From positions 1 through 57,792 of the forward strand of contig NZ_JAHZSS010000027.1 of the NCBI RefSeq assembly GCF_019457915.1: a DNA stretch of 57,792 nt. The letters run 5' to 3'. Both the position numbers and the translations under genes were made by a program. Numbering within the stretch: position 1 is the first letter of the stretch; each line of letters opens with the position of its first letter. The stretch comes from Neiella holothuriorum (lineage in GTDB: Bacteria > Pseudomonadota > Gammaproteobacteria > Enterobacterales > Neiellaceae). The notes below the pieces were generated by a model. The model was not told where the DNA came from and did not search any database. It saw nothing but the letters and a program-made list of their open reading frames with translations. Of this stretch, positions 52,051 through 57,792 are shown piece by piece.

Positions 52051-53265
52051 ATGAAGCTTCCGATTTACCTGGACTACTCAGCAACAACCCCGGTTGATCC
52101 GCGTGTTGCCGACAAAATGATGCAATGCCTTACCACCGATGGTGTGTTTGGTAACCCTGCTTCACGCTCGCACAAATTTGGTTGGCAAGCGGAAGAGGCA
52201 GTTGATATTGCCCGCAATCAGATTGCCGATCTGATCAATGCCGATCCACGTGAAATCGTATTTACCTCAGGTGCGACTGAGTCAAACAACTTGGCCATTA
52301 AAGGTGCCGCTCACTTCTACCAGAAGAAAGGCAAACACCTGATCACCTGTAAAACTGAGCATAAAGCCGTGCTTGATACATTCCGCCAACTTGAGCGTGA
52401 AGGCTTTGAAGTCACTTATTTAGAACCAGAAAGCAATGGTCTGATTGATTTAGTGAAACTTGAAGCGGCATTCCGCGACGACACAGTCGTCGTCAGCATC
52501 ATGCACGTGAATAATGAAATTGGCGTGATTCAAGACATTACTGCAATTGGCGAATTGTGCCGTGAGCGTAAAGTGTTATTTCATGTAGACGCAGCGCAAA
52601 GCGCGGGCAAAGTGCCAATTGATATTGTTGAGCAAAAAGTCGACATGATGAGCTTCTCTGCTCATAAATGTTATGGCCCTAAAGGCATCGGTGGCTTGTA
52701 TGTTCGCCGTAAACCTCGGGTTCGTTTAGAAGCGCAAATGCACGGCGGCGGTCACGAGCGTGGTATGCGTTCGGGCACCTTACCGACTCACCAAATTGTG
52801 GGTATGGGCGAAGCATTTCGCATTGCTAAAGAAGAAATGGCGCAGGAAAATGAACGTGTGCTGGCGTTGCGCGAGCGCTTGTGGAATGGCATCAAAGACA
52901 TGGAAGAAGTTTATGTCAATGGTGATCTGGAGCAGCGTGTTGCCGGTAACCTCAACGTAAGCTTTGCCTTCGTTGAAGGTGAATCGTTAATCATGGCGCT
53001 AAAAGATCTGGCCGTTTCTTCGGGTTCAGCATGTACCTCGGCCAGTTTAGAGCCGTCATACGTGTTACGTGCTTTAGGATTAAATGACGAGTTGGCCCAT
53101 AGCTCAATTCGTTTCAGTATCGGTCGTTTTACTACCGAAGAAGAAGTGGACTACACCATTAACTTACTGCAAAACGCGATCGGCAAATTACGCGATATGT
53201 CGCCGCTTTGGGAAATGTTTAAAGACGGCGTGGACCTCGACAAAGTCGAGTGGGCCCATCACTAA
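52051..53265 (+). CDS. iscS: Cysteine desulfurase IscS
   Basis: IscS removes sulphur from cysteine with PLP and supplies it for Fe-S clusters and tRNA thiolation. The 404 residues match E. coli IscS exactly in length. The PLP Lys206 lies in [12 protein letters not shown], and the persulfide Cys328 in [10 protein letters not shown]. An ACGGAGTAACC site precedes the ATG. iscU follows after 30 nt. Confidence 0.98.
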   Translation: MKLPIYLDYSATTPVDPRVADKMMQCLTTDGVFGNPASRSHKFGWQAEEAVDIARNQIADLINADPREIVFTSGATESNNLAIKGAAHFYQKKGKHLITCKTEHKAVLDTFRQLEREGFEVTYLEPESNGLIDLVKLEAAFRDDTVVVSIMHVNNEIGVIQDITAIGELCRERKVLFHVDAAQSAGKVPIDIVEQKVDMMSFSAHKCYGPKGIGGLYVRRKPRVRLEAQMHGGGHERGMRSGTLPTHQIVGMGEAFRIAKEEMAQENERVLALRERLWNGIKDMEEVYVNGDLEQRVAGNLNVSFAFVEGESLIMALKDLAVSSGSACTSASLEPSYVLRALGLNDELAHSSIRFSIGRFTTEEEVDYTINLLQNAIGKLRDMSPLWEMFKDGVDLDKVEWAHH

Positions 53266-53295
53266 TTGCGTTCGGATAAGTAGGAGTAATAAAAC

Positions 53296-53679
53296 ATGGC
53301 TTACAGTGAAAAAGTAATCGATCACTACGAGAACCCTCGCAACGTTGGTTCATTTGATAAAAACGATCCACAGGTCGCTACTGGCATGGTCGGTGCACCA
53401 GCTTGTGGTGATGTGATGAAGTTGCAGCTGAAAATTGATGACGAAGGTGTCATTGAAGATGCAAAATTCAAAACTTATGGCTGTGGTAGCGCAATTGCGT
53501 CATCATCACTGGTGACCGAATGGGTTAAAGGTAAGACCCTTGATGAGGCTGCGGCACTTAAGAATACGACCATCGCCGAAGAGCTTGCTCTGCCGCCAGT
53601 GAAGATCCACTGTTCTATCTTGGCAGAAGATGCGATTAAAGCCGCTATCGAAGATTACAAAAGCAAGCAACCAGCATAA
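53296..53679 (+). CDS. iscU: Fe-S cluster scaffold IscU
   Basis: IscU is the scaffold on which clusters are built. The 127 residues have the three ligands Cys37 (GAPACGD), Cys63 (YGCGSA) and Cys106 (HCS). The HscA-recognition motif LPPVK is at 99-103. The length and order are typical. Confidence 0.98.
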   Translation: MAYSEKVIDHYENPRNVGSFDKNDPQVATGMVGAPACGDVMKLQLKIDDEGVIEDAKFKTYGCGSAIASSSLVTEWVKGKTLDEAAALKNTTIAEELALPPVKIHCSILAEDAIKAAIEDYKSKQPA

Positions 53680-53697
53680 TTTCAGGAGACTTAGGAC

Positions 53698-54021
53698 ATG
53701 GCAGTAACAATGACTGACGCAGCAGCCGAACGAGTCAGTGCATTTTTGGCAAACCGAGGCAAAGGCGTTGGCTTGCGTCTGGGCGTTCGCACCACAGGTT
53801 GTAGCGGCCTTGCCTATGTCTTGGAATTTGTTGATGACTTGGAAGATGGCGATGAAGTTTTTGAAACTCGCGGCCTGAAAATCATCATTGATGGTAAGAG
53901 CTTGGTCTACCTCAACGGTACTGAGCTCGATTTTGTCAAAGAAGGCCTTAACGAAGGCTTTCAGTTCAACAACCCGAACGTCAAAGACGAATGTGGTTGT
54001 GGCGAGAGCTTCACTGTTTAG
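53698..54021 (+). CDS. iscA: Fe-S cluster assembly protein IscA
   Basis: IscA is an A-type carrier for iron or clusters. The 107 residues have the three conserved Cys at 35 (TTGCSG), 99 and 101 (ECGCGESF). The gene lies 18 nt after iscU and 31 nt before hscB. Confidence 0.98.
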   Translation: MAVTMTDAAAERVSAFLANRGKGVGLRLGVRTTGCSGLAYVLEFVDDLEDGDEVFETRGLKIIIDGKSLVYLNGTELDFVKEGLNEGFQFNNPNVKDECGCGESFTV

Positions 54022-54052
54022 CGACTGGTTCGCGAAGGCCCAAGCATAATCA

Positions 54053-54580
54053 ATGAACAATTACTTTCAGCTGTTTGGTTTGACTGAGCAATTCAGCCTC
54101 GATCAAGCAGCGTTGATGCAAACCTACCGCGATTTACAAAAATCGGTTCATCCGGATCACTACGCTAATCAGGGCCAACAGGCTCAGCGTTTGGCTGTGC
54201 AAAAGTCGGCGCAAATTAATGATGCCTACCAAACACTAAAGTCCCCATTGCTGCGCGCGCAATACATGCTGCTGTTAGTTGGCGTTGAGCTTAAAGGCGA
54301 ACAGCAAACGCTGCGCGACCCAATGTTTTTAATGCAGCAAATGGAATGGCGTGAAGAGTTAGACGATCTTAAGCGCTCGCAAGATATCGATAAACTAGAG
54401 GCGTTTTCTGACGCCATTAGCGCTGAGCGAGCGGCGTTAAATAGCAACATCGCCAGTGCTTTTGATGCTGGCGAACATCGACAAGACGTGCAGACCTGGG
54501 CGAATGAAGTGCGTAAACTATCGTTTATGGATAAGTTGCTAACGGAAATCGCGCAAGCTGAAGACGCGCTCGATTACTAA
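54053..54580 (+). CDS. hscB: J-type co-chaperone HscB
   Basis: HscB delivers IscU to HscA. The 175 residues have a J domain with HPD at 33-35 (SVHPDHY), and a C-terminal three-helix domain with PMFLMQQMEWREEL. The length matches E. coli HscB (171). hscA follows after 30 nt. Confidence 0.97.
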   Translation: MNNYFQLFGLTEQFSLDQAALMQTYRDLQKSVHPDHYANQGQQAQRLAVQKSAQINDAYQTLKSPLLRAQYMLLLVGVELKGEQQTLRDPMFLMQQMEWREELDDLKRSQDIDKLEAFSDAISAERAALNSNIASAFDAGEHRQDVQTWANEVRKLSFMDKLLTEIAQAEDALDY

Positions 54581-54610
54581 TTTTATTTACTGAGAATTCA
54601 GGCAGATTAC

Positions 54611-56479
54611 ATGGCATTGCTGCAGATAGCTGAGCCCGGCCAGAGTGCCGCTCCCCACCAAAAGAAACTCGCCATTGGCATTGATTTAGGCACCACGCAC
54701 TCATTGGTAGCGACGGTTCGTAGTGGCCAGTCGGAAACCTTGCTCGACTCACACGGGCGTGCCATTTTACCGTCAGTGGTAGGGTATCAAACCGAGCAAG
54801 TGCTGACCGGTTACGATGCGCTGGCTAACAGCGAGCAAGATCCGGCCAACACTATCGTGTCGGTCAAACGCTTTATGGGCCGTTCATTGGCTGACGTTAA
54901 AGCACGCGCGCAATCTTTCCCATATAACTTCACGACGACTGACAATGGTTTGGTGGCGTTCAATACCCCGCGCGGTAAAGTGAATGCGATTGAAGTGTCG
55001 GCGGAGCTACTGTCCCAGTTGAAACAACGCGCACAAAGCGCGTTAAGTGGCGACATCGATGGCGCGGTTATTACCGTGCCGGCGTATTTTGATGATGCTC
55101 AGCGCCAAGCAACCAAAGATGCTGCAGAGCTCGCTGGCTTGAACGTTCTTCGGTTAATCAATGAGCCGACAGCAGCAGCGCTGGCCTATGGCCTCGATAG
55201 CGGCGATGAAGGCGTGATTGTGGTGTACGATCTTGGCGGCGGCACCTTCGATGTGTCGGTATTGCGTTTGCAAAAAGGCATTTTTGAAGTGCTAGCAACA
55301 GGCGGTGATTCGGTCCTCGGTGGTGATGATTTTGATCAGCTTCTTGTTGCCGATTTTATTCGCGGTGCTGGTTTAACTACGGCCCAACTATCTTCATCAG
55401 ACGTCCGCCACTTGGCGAATGTTGCGCGCCAAACCAAAGAACAATTGAGTGACGCCGCCAGTGTGGTTGCCGAGCTGATGTTGTCGACCGGAAAGTATCA
55501 AATAGACGTATCGCGTCAGCACTTTGAAAGTTTAATCGATAGCCTTGTGCGTAAAACCTTACGGGCCAGTAAGCGGGCTCTTAAAGATGCCGGCATTAAT
55601 CTCGATGAAATTTTGCAAGTGGTGATGGTTGGCGGCTCAACTCGTGTGCCTAAGGTTCGAGCTGATGTCGCCGAATTATTCGGCAAGCAACCGTTAACGA
55701 CGATCGATCCAGACCAAGTGGTAGCACTTGGTGCGGCTATTCAAGCCGATGTATTGGTTGGCAATAAAAGTGCTGATGACATGTTGTTACTCGATGTCAT
55801 CCCTCTGTCGCTTGGCCTTGAAACCATGGGTGGTTTGGTCGAGAAAGTTATTCCGCGCAATAGCACCATTCCGATTGCCAAGGCGCAAGAATTTACCACC
55901 TTTAAAGATGGCCAAACGGCAATGATGATTCACGTGCTGCAAGGCGAGCGTGAATTGGTTGATGACTGTCGTTCTCTGGCGCGCTTTACCTTAACGGATA
56001 TTCCGCCGCTGGCAGCTGGCGCAGCTCATATTCGAGTAACATTTCAAGTCGATGCAGACGGGCTGTTAAGTGTTTCCGCGATGGAAAAGTCAACGGGCGT
56101 TTCCGCTTCTATCGACGTCAAGCCTTCGTATGGGTTGAGCGAAGATGAAATTACTCACATGATTAAGTCGTCAATCACCCATGCCGAGCAAGATATGGGC
56201 GCGCGCATGCTGGCAGAGCAGCGGGTTGAGGCTGATCGTGTGCTTGAGGCGCTAATCGTGGCGTTGGCCGCTGATGGTGACAAACTGTTGAGCTGTAGCG
56301 AACGAGAAGCATTAGAAGCCGGCATGCTTGAGCTTAAGCAAATAGCCGATGGTGATGATGACAAAGCCATCGAACAAGCTATTGAACAAGTGAATCAATT
56401 ATCAGAACAATTTGCCGCACGGCGGATGGATCTATCGATCCGAACGGCGTTAGCAGGTCACAAAGTGGATGAGGTGTAA
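54611..56479 (+). CDS. hscA: Hsp70-type chaperone HscA
   Basis: HscA is the specialised Hsp70 that releases clusters from IscU. The 622 residues have the ATPase motifs [13 protein letters not shown] near residue 23, [35 protein letters not shown] and [14 protein letters not shown] substrate-binding domain with [10 protein letters not shown] follows. The length and the extra N-terminal residues ([17 protein letters not shown]) are typical of HscA. Its end is followed at once by fdx. Confidence 0.98.
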   Translation: MALLQIAEPGQSAAPHQKKLAIGIDLGTTHSLVATVRSGQSETLLDSHGRAILPSVVGYQTEQVLTGYDALANSEQDPANTIVSVKRFMGRSLADVKARAQSFPYNFTTTDNGLVAFNTPRGKVNAIEVSAELLSQLKQRAQSALSGDIDGAVITVPAYFDDAQRQATKDAAELAGLNVLRLINEPTAAALAYGLDSGDEGVIVVYDLGGGTFDVSVLRLQKGIFEVLATGGDSVLGGDDFDQLLVADFIRGAGLTTAQLSSSDVRHLANVARQTKEQLSDAASVVAELMLSTGKYQIDVSRQHFESLIDSLVRKTLRASKRALKDAGINLDEILQVVMVGGSTRVPKVRADVAELFGKQPLTTIDPDQVVALGAAIQADVLVGNKSADDMLLLDVIPLSLGLETMGGLVEKVIPRNSTIPIAKAQEFTTFKDGQTAMMIHVLQGERELVDDCRSLARFTLTDIPPLAAGAAHIRVTFQVDADGLLSVSAMEKSTGVSASIDVKPSYGLSEDEITHMIKSSITHAEQDMGARMLAEQRVEADRVLEALIVALAADGDKLLSCSEREALEAGMLELKQIADGDDDKAIEQAIEQVNQLSEQFAARRMDLSIRTALAGHKVDEV

Positions 56480-56480
56480 C

Positions 56481-56819
56481 ATGCCGAAGATCGTATTTTT
56501 GCCGAACGAAGAATTATGCCCAGAGGGGATGGTGGTTGAGGCTGCCGAAGGCGAAACAGTATTAGATGTGGCGCTGCGCAATCACATTGACATTGAGCAT
56601 GCCTGTGAAAAATCTTGCGCGTGTACAACTTGCCATGTGGTGGTGCGCGAAGGGTTTGACTCGCTTGAAGAGAGCGACGAGCTCGAAGATGACATGCTGG
56701 ATAAAGCGTGGGGCTTAGAGCCCGAGTCTCGATTAGGATGTCAGGCTAAAATAGAAGACGAAGATTTAGTGGTAGAAATCCCCAAGTACACCCTCAATAT
56801 GGTGTCTGAACAACATTAA
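56481..56819 (+). CDS. fdx: Adrenodoxin-type [2Fe-2S] ferredoxin (Isc)
   Basis: The 112-residue ferredoxin supplies electrons for cluster assembly. The four ligands are Cys42, Cys48, Cys51 and Cys87 in HACEKSCACTTCHVVV and RLGCQA. The ATG at 56481 lies one base after the hscA stop codon, and this start fits the family; a GTG-type start at 56469 would overlap hscA. iscX follows after 17 nt. Confidence 0.97.
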   Translation: MPKIVFLPNEELCPEGMVVEAAEGETVLDVALRNHIDIEHACEKSCACTTCHVVVREGFDSLEESDELEDDMLDKAWGLEPESRLGCQAKIEDEDLVVEIPKYTLNMVSEQH

Positions 56820-56836
56820 CCTGAAGGAGATGCAAG

Positions 56837-57037
56837 GTGTCATTAAAATGGACCGACTCGTTAGAGATTGCTTTGGCGCTCATCGATACCTTTCCGGATG
56901 AAGATCCTACCAAAGTGCGTTTTACCGACTTAATGCAGTGGGTGATGGATTTAGATGAATTTGATGATGATCCTGACCATTGCGGAGAACGCATTCTAGA
57001 AGCGATTCAGCAACACTGGATTGACGAAGCAGATTAA
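56837..57037 (+). CDS. iscX: Fe-S assembly protein IscX (YfhJ)
   Basis: The 66-residue acidic protein ([20 protein letters not shown] and [15 protein letters not shown]) is IscX, an adaptor that modulates IscS with iron. It starts at a GTG with AAGGAGA six bases upstream. It closes the isc operon and is followed by a terminator. Confidence 0.96.
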   Translation: MSLKWTDSLEIALALIDTFPDEDPTKVRFTDLMQWVMDLDEFDDDPDHCGERILEAIQQHWIDEAD

Positions 57038-57040
57038 TTA

Positions 57041-57066
57041 AAACGGCCTTTGGGCCGTTTTTTTTG
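57041..57066 (+). terminator. Terminator of the isc operon
   Basis: AAACGGCC (57041-57048), loop TTTG, GGCCGTTT (57053-57060), then TTTTTT. Confidence 0.93.
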
Positions 57067-57242
57067 GCTGATGACTTAATTTCTATGTGCCGTTAGCTTT
57101 ATGATGGGTAAGTCACATCTGATGAGTTTTTAGCGCTGTTCATTCAGCTTATTGGTTGCGTATAATGCGCCCCGATAATTACCTCAAGAACAACCTGTGA
57201 CAACAACAGGAACCTACGTACCTTCTCAAGGAGAGCTGAAAG

Positions 57243-57674
57243 ATGGCGATTCAACGCACATTTTCTATTATCAAACCTGATGCTGTAGCTAAGAACTTAA
57301 TTGGTGCTATTTACAGCCGTTTCGAATCAGCAGGCCTGACTATTCTGGCTTCAAAAATGATTCACATGAGCCAAGAGCAAGCTGAAGGCTTTTATGCTGA
57401 ACACAAAGGTAAGCCATTCTTCGATGGCTTGGTCGCGTTTATGACGTCTGGGCCTGTTATGGTTCAGGTGTTAGAAGGCGAAAATGCCGTGCTTGCCAAC
57501 CGTGAAATCATGGGCAGCACAAACCCTGCTGATGCGGCTCGCGGTACCATTCGTGCCGACTACGCCACGGAAGTTAGCGAAAATGCTGTTCATGGCTCAG
57601 ATGCCACAGAGTCGGCTGCGCGTGAAATTGCTTACTTCTTCACTGATGATGAAGTTTGCCCACGCACTCGCTAA
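57243..57674 (+). CDS. ndk: Nucleoside diphosphate kinase Ndk
   Basis: Ndk moves the gamma-phosphate of ATP to other nucleoside diphosphates. The 143 residues match the family, with phosphorylated His117 in [12 protein letters not shown] and [12 protein letters not shown] at the start. A CAAGGAGAGCTG site precedes the ATG. It has its own promoter region of about 180 nt after the isc terminator and is followed by a terminator. Confidence 0.98.
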   Translation: MAIQRTFSIIKPDAVAKNLIGAIYSRFESAGLTILASKMIHMSQEQAEGFYAEHKGKPFFDGLVAFMTSGPVMVQVLEGENAVLANREIMGSTNPADAARGTIRADYATEVSENAVHGSDATESAAREIAYFFTDDEVCPRTR

Positions 57675-57689
57675 GTGTGAACTTTCTAT

Positions 57690-57717
57690 AGCCTTCAAAC
57701 TCACTCACATGAAGGCT
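57690..57717 (+). repeat. Hairpin just after ndk
   Basis: AGCCTTCA (57690-57697) pairs with TGAAGGCT (57710-57717). It lacks a T-run and lies before the main terminator, so it probably protects the 3' end. Confidence 0.5.
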
Positions 57718-57750
57718 GTGCCGTCCTAAAATAAGTTGACGGTTTTTATT

Positions 57751-57781
57751 AAGCCAGCGTTCCTTCAACGCTGGCTTTTTT
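57751..57781 (+). terminator. Terminator of ndk
   Basis: AAGCCAGCGTT (57751-57761), loop CCTTC, AACGCTGGCTT (57767-57777), then TTTTG. Confidence 0.95.
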
Positions 57782-57792
57782 GTGCACTTGTT

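Overview
The window is a chromosomal segment of a marine-type gammaproteobacterium. Evidence for this is the isc operon in the order iscR-iscS-iscU-iscA-hscB-hscA-fdx-iscX, the ytjB-serB-PilZ-radA neighbourhood known from Vibrio and Shewanella, RdgC, YegQ/TrhP, a queA-tgt-yajC-secD-secF operon, a CsrB/Rsm-type RNA and HexR-type operators. The long PstC and PstA proteins and the mix of neighbourhoods suggest an Oceanospirillales/Saccharospirillaceae-like lineage, but that is only an impression. Base composition looks close to 50% GC, with an AT-richer stretch in the first 3 kb.

Layout. (1) 1-3.2 kb is the accessory part: the end of an IS10-group IS4 element with a frameshifted transposase, a three-gene lipoprotein operon of unknown function, a stretch of IS21-like end repeats, and a CsrB/RsmZ-like regulatory RNA preceded by a GacA/UvrY-type palindrome and closed by a strong terminator. 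(2) 3.4-11 kb: GNAT acetyltransferase, ytjB, serB, a double-PilZ c-di-GMP receptor, radA and an EAL-HDOD protein. (3) 11-19.4 kb: a Wzz/GumC-like protein with an unusual C-terminal domain, trhP, an HDOD protein, rdgC, gloC and natAB. (4) 19.7-37.4 kb: two tandem porins and a large phosphate/polyphosphate cluster (phoB-phoR, pstS, an orphan gene, ppx-ppk1, a GcvR-like gene, pstC-pstA-pstB-phoU, a lipoprotein gene and ppk2). Pho boxes lie in front of phoB, pstS, pstC and possibly ppk. (5) 38-42.7 kb: aceA (isocitrate lyase), an AcpH-like gene, a 41-residue small-protein gene with its own strong promoter, a CBS-domain gene and a secreted GlyGly-CTERM trypsin-like protease. HexR-type palindromes lie upstream of both aceA and the small gene. 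(6) 42.9-57.8 kb: core genes queA-tgt-yajC-secDF, suhB, trmJ, cysE, the isc operon behind a type 1 IscR site, and ndk.

How the parts work together. The phosphate cluster joins sensing (PhoR/PhoB, PhoU), uptake (PstSCAB) and storage or mobilisation of polyphosphate (Ppk1, Ppk2, Ppx) in one 15-kb block under PhoB control. The isc block assembles Fe-S clusters under IscR feedback. The small-protein gene near aceA shares its operator type with the glyoxylate shunt and may belong to the same carbon-control regulon. The most promising under-described items are the CsrB-like RNA, the HexR-linked 41-aa protein, the lipoprotein trio, and the recombinase-like tail on the Wzz-like protein. No CRISPR array, rRNA, tRNA, prophage or obvious defence island was seen.
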